64,000 nucleotides of DNA from Dichetophora obliterata (taxonomy: Eukaryota; Arthropoda; Insecta; Diptera; Sciomyzidae), in the NCBI GenBank assembly GCA_963920525.1, contig OY986435.1, positions 171,903,827-171,967,826 of the forward strand, written 5' to 3'. Of this stretch, positions 11,510 through 23,910 are shown one piece after another. A model generated the notes under the pieces. The model saw only the letters and a list, made by a program, of their open reading frames with translations. It had not been told where the DNA came from and searched no databases. The position numbers and the translations under genes are program-made. Numbering within the stretch: the stretch's first letter is position 1; every line of letters begins with the position of its first letter.

Positions 11510-13446
11510 CTATAAAAACAGAAATAATTACAAAACCATATGATTAAGAAATTAATTTCAACATAAATACTTATACAAAATATTTAAGTTAGAATTGTTA
11601 TTTTTTAAAGCCAACTTCGAGGATTTAAATTTTTTGGAACCTTAGTGTCTTTGACCTTAATACAATTTTTATTTGAAGTAAAATGCTAACTTTGAAAATA
11701 CTGTAGCCTTAAGTTGAAGTTTAAGTTCAAGGACAGCTTTTACTTGGAGCATTTTTTTTAAAGTTCAGAGACAGCGATTTGCACAGTAATATTAACTAAT
11801 TAGCATACTGTTAATATAATTGAGTGATTTTTGTTTTTGTTTTTTGATAAAAACGAAACAAGAGATTGTGATTAATTTTACACCACAAACAAGTTTGAAA
11901 AATTCAAATAATTTTTTAATCAATTAATTTAATGAATATTTAAACAAACCAAATTGCTAGTCAAAAACCCCAAACAAAATAAGATAACACAGATTTTAAG
12001 CAAAGTTTTAAGCACAGATTTCGAAATATATTACTTTTCAAAAATAATTATCAAAATATAACTACTTTCTATGACATCTGTCCCAAATTAAAGTATATTA
12101 CTCTTATTGACCAAAAACTTTGACAGAGAAGAGAAATAGTTAATTGGTTTTTAGAATAATTAATTACAATTTTTAACAATTTAAAAATATACTTGTGTAA
12201 CTTCTTTTTTTTAATTCTGGTGTTTGAATTGACTGATCTTCTGGGTTTTCCAAAGTAATGTTTTTCTTATTCTCTGAACAAACAATGCGAAATGTACAAA
12301 AATAAAAGTGAGTCATCTAATTTTAATTAAAATCGTCAACAACAAGAGGAATCTAATATAAATAAAAACAAAGTTTGTTATGGATAATTTGTTTTCCACA
12401 ATATTTAGATGAATTAATTTATGTATTAAAAGTTTGCTAAGAAAAACCTCGAAGTTACGAATTTAATATTTTTGTAAGCACAATTGCTTATTGCTAATTT
12501 AGTGGCTTCTGTTAACATAATGCTTTGTCTCCAAAATAGTATGAGTAGCTTACCATTTTTGCAACTAATATAGTCTATTGTTACCTTAATTAGTTATGTT
12601 ATCATAACAAAATAGGGCCACTTTTTGTTAAGCTTTAATTTTTAAGATATAGGTACACCGTTCACTGGGCATTAGCTCTTCTTTAATCCTTTGGACCATT
12701 TTTGAGAAATTCAAGGTTGATGGCAAAGTTGATGCGTGCAGTTTATGTTGATGCTTGCAGTTGGTGTTGATGCAGTCTAGCGTTTTTCATTATTCTCATT
12801 TGGAACAATAACATTTACTTAATAAATAATGAGACTCTTGAAACCAGGTGAAACAGGTGCATGATAAAACAATCCATTAGGTAGCCTTGACAACTACCTA
12901 TTTTCTCACGAGCTGAGGTCAACGAAAGTCAAACAAAAGAAAACTAAAAACCATTTTGACACAAAACATTTTTGATATCGCCAAATGGTGCCAAAAAGGT
13001 GCATCAGCTGCCCTTGAATTGCTATGGCACGCTCTCGTTTTGATTTTGTTTTGTTTGACATTCGTTGACCGCAGCTAGAATTGTCGCTACCATTATAGTA
13101 GAACTAGATAAGGTAGTGTTAGGGCTGAATGTGTTCTCTTTCTTAATGACCATAACTGTCAAACTCAGCCATTTTGGTATTTTAGCCAATTTTTGCTATC
13201 ATATTGCATTCTCATTGGTTTCAGATTTTGTATTAAATGTCAACTTCGTTTTGACAATTTCGGTCACGTTTTCTTTTACTTTGAAATTCAGCAATCAAAA
13301 TGTGAAAATGAAATTTGAAATGTGAACTTCAGTTCTCTAAAGTGTTGTTTATTTTACATTTTTATTTCAAACATAAATAATTGATTGAATTTTAAAATAA
13401 AAGAAAGCTTATTTTACGTTTTTATTTAATTTAATAACCAAACACT

Positions 13447-13603
13447 CTGCTATGTGGCGATCGCAGACTCGGAGCGGCTCATCAGCGACCCAATAACCAG
13501 ATCGCCTGGCAACTGGACAATCAAAGGGGACAGCGACTGCGGCCAGCACAAGCTCAGCATGCTGTTGACGAAGATGCAGGAAACTGCCGATGCTTTCTAG
13601 GCA
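13447..13603 (+). pseudogene. Hsp70-family retro-fragment (5' part of a chimeric pseudogene)
   Basis: This segment is much more GC-rich than its surroundings. One frame reads CYVAIADSERLISDP, close to the Hsp70 ATPase-domain text YVAFTDTERLIGDA, followed in a shifted frame by NNQIA (Hsp70 KNQVA). Further on it reads MLLTKMQETADAF, matching Hsp70 VLTKMKETAEAYLG; the following LGT needs a one-base shift. In Hsp70 these two blocks are roughly 70 residues apart, but here only about 25 codons, so an internal stretch is deleted. No introns are visible, which fits a reverse-transcribed origin. It runs directly into the MPP-beta fragment. Confidence 0.6.
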
Positions 13604-14012
13604 CAACTGCATACCAGGGCACACCTTTGGGCCGTACCATATTGGGATCCACCAAGAATATCAGAACCATTGGCAAGTTCGACATGAGTGACTACATTAG
13701 AAATCATTACAAAGCATCGCGCATTGTGCTATCTGGCGCTGGTGGCGTCAACCATGAGGATCTTTCCAAGTTGGAGGCACACACTTGGGCAAACTGAAGA
13801 ACACTTATGATGGCAGCCACCAGTTGTTTCACCTTGCCGCTTTACTTGCGTGTGCGCGCGTGTGTGTTGACACTCTACAAGGACGCGTGTGTGATGACAC
13901 TCTACCATTGGCTCATGTTGCTATTGCAGTGGAGGGCTTCGGCTAGACCGATCAAGACAACATCTCTTGATGGTGGCGAATATTTTGATTGGTGCCTAGG
14001 ATCGTTCCCATT
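13598..14012 (+). pseudogene. Mitochondrial processing peptidase beta-subunit retro-fragment
   Basis: From 13598 one frame reads TAYQGTPLGRTILGSTKNI, then YIRNHYKASRIVL and GAGGVNHEDLSKLE, the middle of the MPP beta / core-1 M16 peptidase-like domain. A stop follows near 13795, then KNTYDG-like text. After a degraded stretch with a short duplication (GTGTGTG-rich, two copies of 'gacactctac') comes PLAHVAIAVEGFG, a stop, TDQDNIS, and shifted LMVANILIGA then DRS. These match the family order PLAHVAIAVEGCGW, DNIPLMVANTLIGAWDRS. Multiple stops and frameshifts make it a pseudogene. No poly-A tail is evident. Confidence 0.8.
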
Positions 14013-14984
14013 TTTATTTTATTTATTTCAAACACAAACTTAATATTTAAAATGTTTATTTCTAATCAGAAATTTTCATTGATTGTTTACTTGCCTTTTT
14101 TCTTTAACTTTGACATTTGGCGATCCAAGTTTTGTTGTTGTATTTTTGACAAAAAAAATCATACAGAGAGAACTGTTTCATGGTTTCTCAACCTTATATA
14201 ATTTAACCATGATCGCTACTACTTGTATTATACTATGAGCAGGTGACAATTTTTATCAAAATTTATTATTTTTGAGTTTGAGGTTTATTTTGAAATCAGA
14301 AAATTATAGGAAACTCATAAAAATATTAAAACTTCTGGGTAACAACTGTTACTTTGCCTGAATAGGAATGTAAATGTATTAAAAGCCAGTATTTTTTCAT
14401 ATATTTTTCATAATCGGTATGAAAGGCATTATTTTTGCTATATTACACGCTTTTGTTCCGCAGTATTGCCCCATTTTAACAACAATTTGACGTTAGAGTA
14501 AAAAAAAATTACTTTTCTATACTATATTGCGGAATAATATAAAATACTGAAAACAAATTTCGCGAAATGTTCTAAAAAATTATTCTACAAACTATATGTA
14601 ATTTTTAAATGACACTTTTTATTTATAATGTGCTATGTTTGGACAAAAGTCAATGTATCAAAACAGTTGGTCGACCATCAAAATGAACCTATAAAAATAG
14701 ATGATGAATTATTTGCACGGAATTGTGTGAAAGCGTTAACTGAGAATGTCCACATTGAGCCTAATTAATAAAAACTAAGCAATTCCTTGCAAGCTGAAGT
14801 TATTGCTAACAAGCAGTGGCTTAGCCATAAGGTGTCTGAAAAATTCTATCGAGCTAATTGAGCTCAAATTTTAATACGTATTGTATGCGCCAATGGCTCT
14901 TGCAGGTAGTATAATTGTTTGTTTTTAATCGTTACTAGCTAAAACCCGGCGCGTTGCTGCCACTCTCCCTTGTCAAACGCCCAT

Positions 14985-16340
14985 AAAATGTTATCAGTTA
15001 AACAGCATGTCTAAATTGAGGTCGAATACTGAATTCCGAGATGCGAACTATATCTACAAAGCTATTCGATATAACAAATTTGGGTTGTATGGGAAGTGCC
15101 ACGCCCTCTTGATCACCGCTCATAGAATGTAATCAATTAAACTGCATGTGTACATGGAGGTCAAATACCGAATTCGAAAACTGTTTGGGTTGTAAGGGAG
15201 GTGCCACTCCCCTTTTCCCTACGCCCATAAAATTTTACCAATGATATGCATGTGTAAATTGAGGTCGAATAGTGAATTCCGAGGCTGAGTTACCTATAAC
15301 TCCAAAGCTATTCGATATCGCAAATTTGGGCTAAGTTGGAGGTGTCACGCCCCCCGAAAAACTCTGAAAAATTTTATCAGTAAATCTGCATGCGTAAATT
15401 TAGGTCGAATACTGAATTCCGACGCTGTGCGACCTTGAACTCCAAAGCTATTCGATATCACAAGTTTTCGATGTATGGGAGGTGCCACTCCCCCTTGATC
15501 AACGCTCATAAAATGTAATCAATGAAACTGCATGTGTACATTGAGGTCCAATACTGAATTCAAAAACTGTGCGACCTATAACCCCAAAGCTATTTGATAT
15601 CTCTAATTTTGGTTATAGAGGAGGTTTCACGCCTCCTTGTCGTACGCCCATAAAATGTAATTAATGAAACTGCATGTATAAATTTAGGTAGAATACTGAA
15701 TTCTGACGCTGTGCGACCTATAACTTCAATGATATTCGATATCGAAAATTTACGTTGTATGGGAGGTGCCACGCCCCTCTTACCAATGAACATTAACTTA
15801 AATAAATGAAACTGCATGTGTACATTGAGGTCGAATACTGAATTCCGGCGTTGTGCGACCTACAACTCCAAAGCTATTTGATATCACAAAGTTGGGTTGT
15901 ATGGGAAGTGCCACTCCCCTTTGCCCTACGCCCATAAAATGTAAGTAATGAAAGTGCATGTATTAATTTAGGTCAAATACCGAATTCTTAAGCTGTCAAC
16001 CTATAACTTCAAAGCAATTCGATATCGCGAATTTGGGTTGTAAGAGAGATGTCACGTCTCCTTGTCCAACGCCCATAAAATAAAATCATTGAAACTGCAT
16101 ATGTAAATTGAGGTAAAAAATTTAATTTCAAAACTGTGCGGCTTATAACTTCAAAGCTTTTCGATATCGCAAATTTGGGTTGTATGGGAGGTACCCCTCC
16201 TCCTTGTCCAACTCCCATAAAATTTCACCACTGAAACGGTATGTCTAAATTGTGGTCGAATACCGAATTTCTAAGCTGTGCGACCCATAACTCTAAAGGT
16301 ATTCGATAACACAAATTTTGTATATATTTGTGGGAGGTAA
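14985..16340 (+). repeat. Tandem repeat array, ~142-bp unit, about 10 copies
   Basis: Unit starts, taken at the 'cccataaaatgta' block, fall near 14985, 15124, 15229 (short copy), 15367, 15510, 15652, 15794, 15936, 16077 and 16219, so spacing is 138-143 bases apart from the shortened unit. Each unit has the order AAACTGCATGTGTA, GAGGTCGAATACTGAATTCC, CTGTGCGACCTATAACT, CAAAGCTATTCGATATC, GGGAGGTGCCACGCCCC. Units differ at many positions, so the array is old. Confidence 0.88.
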
Positions 16341-18556
16341 AAAGGTATGTGGCATTTCTTCTTAAACCATCTCGTACTCACAGCAAAGCCACTTACAAAA
16401 TTTTGAGCTCAATCGGACCAATAGTTTCGAAGTAATTTGATATTTTCTTAAAAGTAGGCGTAGATGAAGAGTGACCACGCCCGTTTTTATTAAAGTTAAT
16501 GACAGTTATCATACAAACTTATTTACTAAATTTTAATTCAATACGACCAAAACCGTCTTAAATATAGCATTTTTATTAATTTGTGGGCGATAAAAGGGGG
16601 TGTGGCATTATTTTTTTCTTAACCTTTGTGTAGCAGTTACGAACAAACCCGTGTAAAGAAGTATTCAATTTGGTCCAGTCGTTTTCAAGTTTTAAGCATC
16701 CGAACAAATCACGATTAATTTTTATATATACAGATATTGATTTGTGGGCGGTAAAAGTGGGCATAAAAACATTTATATAACGTGACTATTTCTTGGAGCA
16801 CCTACACAGCAAGTTTTACTATAAAAATGTGTAGAACTCCAGAATTGCAATGATTGCGAAAAAGTGGGCATATATATATTGCGACCACGCCCATTTTTTG
16901 TACAGTTACTGACAGTAACCATCTGAATAAAATTACTAAATCTTAGTTTATTACGTCCTTTTTTTTGGTTTGTGTCGATAGCGAATTTGGCTTGTATGGG
17001 AGGTACCACGAACCCTCGTCAAAACGTTACCAAACGTCACAGGAACACTCACTTTCCTCGGCAGACGTTTTTCTGCCACAGATCGCCTTACTGCCATATA
17101 CGAAAATGTCCAGAAATGCCAAATATATTCACCATTTTCAGTATAGCTTCCGATAGTAGCCATATGCACTAAATAAGCAAATTTTAGTCTAATACGATCA
17201 AAACCGTGCGAAATATAGCATTTTTTTGTTTTGCAAGCGGTAAACAGTGGTGCGGCAAAATATTTCCCTTGAGCCATCTCGTAATCGAAACAAATCGACT
17301 GCCCAAATTTCAGCTCAATTTAGGTTAAGCTTGACGCACTTTACTTCACTCGACGCTAACGCCCCGAAAAGTGAGTTTAACTAAAGTGGGACAGGCCTAT
17401 TTTTAGTGCACTTGTCAAGACTAACCATATGAACTGAATTATCAAATTTTTGTCTATTACGACCTAAACCGTTGAAATAAAACGTTTTCATTGGTTTGTG
17501 GGCGGTAAAAGGGGGGCGTGGAAACCAATTTTTAGTGCAGTTGCTGACAGTAACCGTACAAACTAAGCCAACATTTTAGCTCCATCGGCCCAGTAGTCAA
17601 TTTTAATGATTTCTCAAAAAGTGGGTGTGCCTGTATAGCGATGACGCCCTTTTTTAGTACAATTTCCGAAAGTAACCATACAAACTTAGGTATCACATGT
17701 TAGTCTAATACGGCCAAAACTGCTTTAAATATAGCATTTTCACTGATTTGTGGGCGCGAAAAGGGGGCGTGGAAACCAATTCTTCGTACAGTTACTGTCA
17801 GTAACTACACAAACCAAAGTACCAAATTTAAGTCTTATATGACCAAAACCGTCTGAAATAAACCATTTTTATTTATTTGTGGGCGGTAAAAGAGGGCGTG
17901 GCAACCCATTTTTAGTACAGTTGTCGACAGTAGGTGTACATATGAATTTCAAAATTTTAGCCTTATACGACACAAACCGACTGAAATATAACATTTTTAT
18001 TGATTTAGGGGAGGTAAAAGGGGGTGTGGCAAAAAAAATTTCCTCAACCATCTCGTACCTGAAACAAATCGACTGCCAAAATTTCAGGTCAATCGGTTCA
18101 GCAGTTTTGTAGTCTATAGACATCACGCAGACAGACACACATCGTTTTGCTTTATATATATATATAGATATTGATTTGTGGGCGGTAAAAGTGGGCGTGA
18201 AAACATTTATATATAGTGACCGCCTCCTAGAGCACCTACACAGCAAGTTTCACTATAAAAATGTGTATAATTTCGCAATTGCCATGATTTCGAAAAAGTA
18301 GGCGTATATATATTTTGACCACGCCCATTTTTTGTACAGTTACCGACAGTAACCATCTGAACAAAATTGCCAAATTCTGATGTATACACTTTTTTGGTTT
18401 GTGGTCGATAGCGCAAATTTGGCTTATATGGGAGGTACCACGCCCCCTTGTCCAATCGTTACCAAACCTCACAGGAACACTCTCAAGATGTGAGTTCAGT
18501 TTCCCTGAAAATTTCAAAACAATTGGTTCAGCGGTTTCGGAGTCTATACGTGATAT

Positions 18557-18633
18557 AGCCACATACCCACATACCCACATACCCACATACCCACATAACC
18601 ACATACCCACATACCCACATACATACATACATC
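18557..18633 (+). repeat. CCACATA / CATACC microsatellite
   Basis: About eight consecutive 'cccacata' units followed by (CATA)n. Simple tandem repeat at the end of the composite repeat block; not a CRISPR array because there are no unique spacers. Confidence 0.85.
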
Positions 18634-18943
18634 CATTTTTATATATATATAGATTTCCTATTTTTTACCCCGATTTTAAAATGTATTTTAAAAGTCCGTC
18701 ATGTTTTAGTCTTTAATGACAATGTTGAAGCCTACTACCTTTCAGAATGACAAGCCTACAGAACAATAATCTATTTAAATTTGTTGTTTCAGATGACTTC
18801 AAGTGCCGTAATCACCCGGGCCAGCCATACGCCTTTTTTAAGTGTCCATTTTGGATATAAAAAAATTCAAAAAAATATCGTAAAATGAACTCCAAAAAGG
18901 GTCTCTCATCTGTTTTGTACAGTTAAAGATATCAATAATAATT

Positions 18944-19161
18944 CTGTGGTCACAAGGAATAATGACTAAGCTCAAAATATCGTAAAAAGCGATATGGAAT
19001 TAACTTTATTGTCAATTTTTGGAAGTATGCAGATATTCATTTTTTGCCAGAATTGATCATCACTTATGTTTGTATTTAAAAAAAATTGGTCGTAGTTCGT
19101 GCAATTAAAATATCATTTTTTACGATACTTTGAGTTTAGTCGTTATTTCTTGTGACCACAG
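18944..19161. mobile_element. MITE with CTGTGGTCACAAGG ends (copy 1)
   Basis: The element starts CTGTGGTCACAAGGAATAAT and ends with the inverted copy (ATTTCTTGTGACCACAG). The inverted repeats run about 45 bases, through a CTCAAAATATCGTAAAAA block. A second copy at 45574-45820 is in the same orientation and about 90 percent alike by eye. Target duplication is ambiguous, so the superfamily is not assigned. Confidence 0.82.
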
Positions 19162-20414
19162 ATATATAAAAAAAATTATAATAATTGTATTTTATTTTGT
19201 TATCAATAAAAATTACCGAAATAACCTTGAAAATAATTGCGGAACACCAGACTGCATCCTTAAAAAAATATCATGACTATGAAAATACCTAGTATTAATA
19301 CTTTTAGAAACAGTTTTTATCCAGAGGATTGGTTTTTTGCGTTAAATTGTAATTTAATTTAGCGCCAATATTTAGAGTTAAAACATAAAACAAACCTTTT
19401 ATACGGAAAAAAGATTTTTTAATTTATGGAGCCAATATGAAACCTAAGGGTTGGATTTTAAGGGGTTCAACTGTTCCATGAAATTATTCCCCGAGTATTT
19501 GTAAATGTTCCATCTGAAGACATGAAGACGCTATGGCCAATCAAAATAGGTTTTTTTAACAAAAACTGCGTTAGCATGTACTTGACCATGAATGTCTCGA
19601 AAATGGGCGCGAAGACGGTTAGCGCTATTAAATTTAGCGTCCACGAATTATGCTAACCTGCTACGTCCCCATCTTGTTTGATATTTGGGCTCGCACATTA
19701 AACCGGATCGTTTTATATGGAGAAAAAAGCCTTGCAGGGTCTCAAAAATTCAGTAGTTTTTCAAAATAAGCATGGATATGAAGATCTTCTTCCAGAATAA
19801 ATTGAGTCTTACCCCAATCTTACGAGCTTATATTCATTGACTGCGTTTGTCAAGCAGTATTGTTGCATTGAGAACAATTTTGCAGTGTGTTAACCGATGC
19901 ATACCAGGGTTGATATTTTCGGTACAATTGTACTTTTTTGGTACAATTTTATAGTTTTTCTACATTCCTACTACCAAAGCTTTTTTGATACATTTAATTT
20001 CACTTTATAATGAACACAGAACTTAGAACTCTAAGTCAGCAACCGATTTAAAAGAACAAAAGAAAATTTGTCTAGTTCTTTATTTTGGTACTCTGTTAGA
20101 TACATAAAAACTGATTTTAAAGAGTCGATTTTCAGCAATTTATATAAAATTGCTTAAGGAATTCTTTCAATTTCTCATTCGACAGCAAATGTTAAAGGAA
20201 TATTTTATTTTCAAAGTTTAATAAAAACCATTTACAGAAACAGACTGCAGATTGCAACAATTTATTTAAATTAATTTCATTTAAGTAAAATATTGTTTTA
20301 AATCTAGTGAACTAAATGCCACAATATTGATATCAGCAGTAATATATCAAATGAAAAAATTTCTAGAAATTGACTGAAAGTGTAGAATTGCTTGACTGAA
20401 AGATTTTTCCATTG

Positions 20415-20574
20415 ATTTCTTTTGTCACCTTAACATAGAAAGGCCCTGACTTACATTTAAAAAAAATTTCGGTTGGATTGTGTCAGATTTCGGGTGGTTG
20501 ACCTAAAGACATCTGCAAAGAACCTGATTTAAAAAATGTTCGTGGCCTTTCTATATTAAGGTAACGAAAGAAAT
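20415..20574. mobile_element. Short MITE with ATTTCTTT...AGAAAGGCC arms
   Basis: The left arm ATTTCTTTTGTCACCTTAAC (continuing ATAGAAAGGCC) is repeated inverted at the right end (GGCCTTTCTATATTAAGGTA, then ACGAAAGAAAT). The arms are about 31 bases with a few mismatches around a 100-base centre. No clear target duplication. Confidence 0.65.
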
Positions 20575-22179
20575 TCGCACGTTTGTAGAAATTTTTGTTT
20601 TTTAATTATAAAAAACCTCTAAACTTTATGTTAATATGAATTTTTTATAGATTTTATTGATCTCATTTTATAAATATTATAAGTCCACTTGTGTTCCTTT
20701 TTGTGATTATAAAAAATTTTGTGTTTAATTAAAGCCTTTGTAATTTTTTATAAGCTTTATGAACTGAATTGTTAAAAACACATTCACTTTAATTTAAATA
20801 AAAACTGGCAAGGAATTATCTTCCACTGGGTATCTAAACCCCCACAGCATATTCTTAGTTGTGCATATTTTTAAAGTTTGATGACGTCACTTCGTATAGA
20901 TTGCGGTTGTGGTGTTCATCCAATTTTGCGAAAACTCAAATGCAGAACACGTATAAGATATGGAAGATTATGTGTTAAATATGCTGTTAATACACACAAT
21001 TTTGGTGGAATTTATAAAAGTTATGCTACTTTGATGACGTCACTTTGTATGGGAGATTGGTCGAATTTTTATCAATTTTGCCAAATTCCAAACTCAAAGT
21101 GAATTTCAATATTCTTAGCATATGTTCATAATTTTGATTTATTAAATTAATTTTTGAGGAATTTTTAGAGATGTAACCGTTTTCATAAAGCTACTTTGCT
21201 TAGGAGGTAGGCGTGTTTTTTACACTATTTTGACAAATTTGAAATATATGGTAAATATTTGAGACCAAAGTTCATATGCAAAATTTCAAGTCATTACTTT
21301 AGTTTTTTTGGCATTTTCAGAGATTTTACCATTTAAAATTCAATTATATGGTGCATTTTTGCGGCCAAGGTTTATGGGCAAATTTTTCTTCATGACAGCA
21401 GTTTTTTTGTCATTTTTATATATTTTAAAGATTTGAAAAATTAACGTTGTATGGAGGTAGGCGTTGTTTTCATTCGATTTTTACAAATTTGAAATATACG
21501 GTGAATATTGACCTTCAAAGCTTATGTACACAGTACTTGTTACTGTACACAGTAACTAGAAAAATTTTTGTGGCGTTTTTAGAAATTTAATTGTTTAATA
21601 AAGAAGGCGTGGTTTTCATCCGATTTTGCTCGTTCTCGAATTTGATCTTTGTTTTTTAATATAAGCACATATGCAAAAATCGGCTCAGGAGGTGATGCTG
21701 ATCAAGACTATATATACTTTTCTATAACTGCCAAGCCTTCTTATCAGCGCTACAAATGGAGTGACAAAGTTAGCGCAGTATGCGTGGGGTAAACAAAATT
21801 TATTTCATACTTTTTTTTCATTTAGTACAATTTTTTCTAAATTTGTATACCAAAATGAAAAAGTCATTTATCAACTCTGATATATACACTGCACGTCACA
21901 TGAATAGGTACACAGATTTTCACATAACTCAAAGCTTATCTCTCTGCTCCAAGCTTTTTGAAAAGCTTAACTTTTTTTAAAAATTAGTGAATTTTAAAGA
22001 AATTTTGGAGAAAGAGGGTATTGTAATTTGTACCATTAATTTGAATAAGTTTTTATAAACTTCAACAAAATTAAGCTCTTTTTCTCGCGACACTTGAATA
22101 GGTATAGCTCCTTAAATAATAAGAAAAAATATTAAATGAAGTAACAAATCATTCCCTTTGTTATTCAAACTTTTATTTA

Positions 22180-23640
22180 GTAATGGGATGGTCTACCTTT
22201 ATTCGAAATAACTTTATATATTCTATTTGGTAGGCTTTCTATCGTAAAAACTTTTTATATGATCTAAGGAAATTGCACTCCATGTCACTTAAATGCATAA
22301 ACCTTGCGTCACAACCATCCCCAGACATTTTCCCATTATGTTTATATTCGGTGATTAAGGTGGCCATTGTAATAAATTGACACTATGTTCCTTTATTCAG
22401 CTTTTGACCACTCTTGCGATATCTATAGAAGCATTATTTCGCTAGAATATCTATTATGTGGTTAAAAAATGTTTCCAAATTTAGAAAAAGCAGCTTCTAG
22501 TACTTGTAACACCAAGTTTGGTGTCTGAAACTAGAAACAGTCTACTACCAGTTATACTTGGTGTCTACAGTACTGTAAAAAGACACCGCGCCCCAGATCA
22601 TCACTCCTTCTTCGCGACTGTGGTGGCAGTCCATTAACCGTTTCTCCTTCAGTAAATAATGAAAGTAATAGTTACAGCTCTATTCTAACAAAGTCACAAA
22701 AGCCACCTCAGTATCAATTGATACAGAAGTCACAATTGATACAAATTCGTATTCTGAGCACTTTGAAAAAGCTCTTCTTGTATCAACAGTGATCAAAATA
22801 GTGACGAGGAGCAAAGCAGGTCACAAATACGTAAAGATCCATACGTATCCAAAATATGGATACTTTCTAAGACTTTTATCAATTTTATGGTATCTGGATT
22901 GATTTATTTAATGTGATAAAAAGTTATTTTGGTACGATTTATCGCTAAACAAATCTGATTGCAATAACTTAATTGAAGCCATTAACATAAACAAAGTTTT
23001 AACATTTGTACACAAACATAACTCTTTTAAGCACCCAACTGAAGATTTGACTATCAGCATGCATTTATGTTTACAAATCTATGCTCATAGCACACACAGC
23101 TTAACATCATAACAGCTTTTCACCTTGATGTGGAGAGTTATAAAAGCTTTTGGGTTGAGACAGCTTAGACAGAATACGGATCAATAGAGACTAGATCAAA
23201 AATATCACAATTTTTCAGTATCAATTGATTGTGACGATTATGCCAGAATAGAGCCGTTAAACCCATCAGGGCCATCAAAATCATCCGAAAATCACATACT
23301 TCCACTCTTTCTTCCAGGACATGTTTGTCGTACAATTTTCTGGGAGTGCTTCCTTTCTTTGCGGGTTCAGTGGTGGTCTCTTTTGAAGTTTTTTAAGCTT
23401 GAGATGTTCGGTACTAACACCAGTTTTCACCCTTGTTATTGCCGCAGAGTCATTGAAATTGGATGCTAACCCCAATATAACATTTCTATCAGCAACGGTT
23501 GTACTTCTTTTTCGCCTTCTTTTCATGTTTTTCCCGTAAGAATTTGGTTCTTACTTTGTTGGCAATTTTAGTTCTTGACTAAACTCCTGAAAGTCCCTGT
23601 TTAGAATATGCTCTAACTGTGCCTTTTCGGCGACAGTTTA
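22180..23640 (-). pseudogene. Tc3-like transposase pseudogene, split by nested MITE
   Basis: Upstream half (23640-23257): degraded N-terminal helix-turn-helix text, then MKRRRKRSTTVADRNVILGL, SNFNDSAA, KTG, LNPQRKEA and MSWKKEWKYVIF, which leads into a damaged DDE start and DGPDGF. Downstream half (22674-22180): NYYFHYLLKEKRL, HHSREEGVMIWGAVSFYS and a C-terminus like LPNRIYKVISNKGRPSHY, with many stops and frameshifts between. Removing the MITE and one TTA restores continuous family text (PDGF then NYYFHYL) across the insertion, which confirms both calls. Its own frame is dead. Confidence 0.85.
22675..23256. mobile_element. MITE nested in Tc3-like transposase, TTA target duplication
   Basis: The left end is CAGCTCTATTCTAACAAAGT and the right end, on the other strand, CGGCTCTATTCTGGCATAAT. 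TTA flanks both sides (22672-22674 and 23257-23259). A TATCAATTGATAC palindrome occurs near each end. The termini resemble the CAGCCCTATTCTGGC end of the 3185-3448 element, so both belong to one TWA-targeting (PIF/Harbinger-type) family group. 582 bp, no coding capacity. Confidence 0.85.
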
Positions 23641-23910
23641 CGAACTTACTCGGCTCAATATTTACTCTCTATAAAATATTTAAAAAATTCAAAGAAAAAT
23701 ATTCTTACTGTCCTTAGCGACAATTTTAAAAAATGTTTCAACACCCATCTGATTCAACAGCAAAGCTTTGAGTCACTGTCTTTATTTAAATGACGCGAAA
23801 AAATAGCATATTTATATACATAGTTGTTCAGAAAAACTTATTTTTTCAAATTAACAGTACAAAATGCAGTCCCTTTTTCTTCAAAATCTCCAGAAAAAAA
23901 AGAACACAAA

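Larger units (their letters stand above)
14937..18650 (+). repeat. Composite non-coding repeat block
   Basis: The block opens with ACTAGCTAAAACCCGGCGCG, a terminus also seen inverted near 10751, and closes with a (CCACATA)n tract and TATATATATATAGAT near 18650. The first part is the 142-bp tandem array. The second part (16340-18550) repeats the blocks 'cgaccaaaaccgtctgaaatatagcattttt', 'gatttgtgggcggtaaaag', 'cagttaccgacagtaacc' and 'caaatcgactgccaaaatttcag' in several irregular units. It is probably a non-autonomous transposon grown by internal duplication. Short open frames inside are chance. Confidence 0.7.
21887..23640 (-). mobile_element. Tc3-like DNA transposon remnant, interrupted by a MITE
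   Basis: At 21887 the sequence CACTGCACGTCACATGAATA (then GGTAC), preceded by TA, resembles a Tc3-type terminal inverted repeat. Transposase-like text on the minus strand lies from about 23640 down to 22180. The opposite terminus is not recognisable, so the 5' end is missing or decayed. The element holds an insertion at 22675-23256. Confidence 0.78.

Noticed and set aside
18557..18633. CRISPR-like direct repeats (CCACATA series)
   Set aside because: Units are contiguous with no unique spacers, and the context is a eukaryotic intron. It is a microsatellite.
15590..18716. Several minus- and plus-strand ORFs of 60-130 residues
   Set aside because: They repeat with the tandem units and repeat blocks and have no independent protein features.
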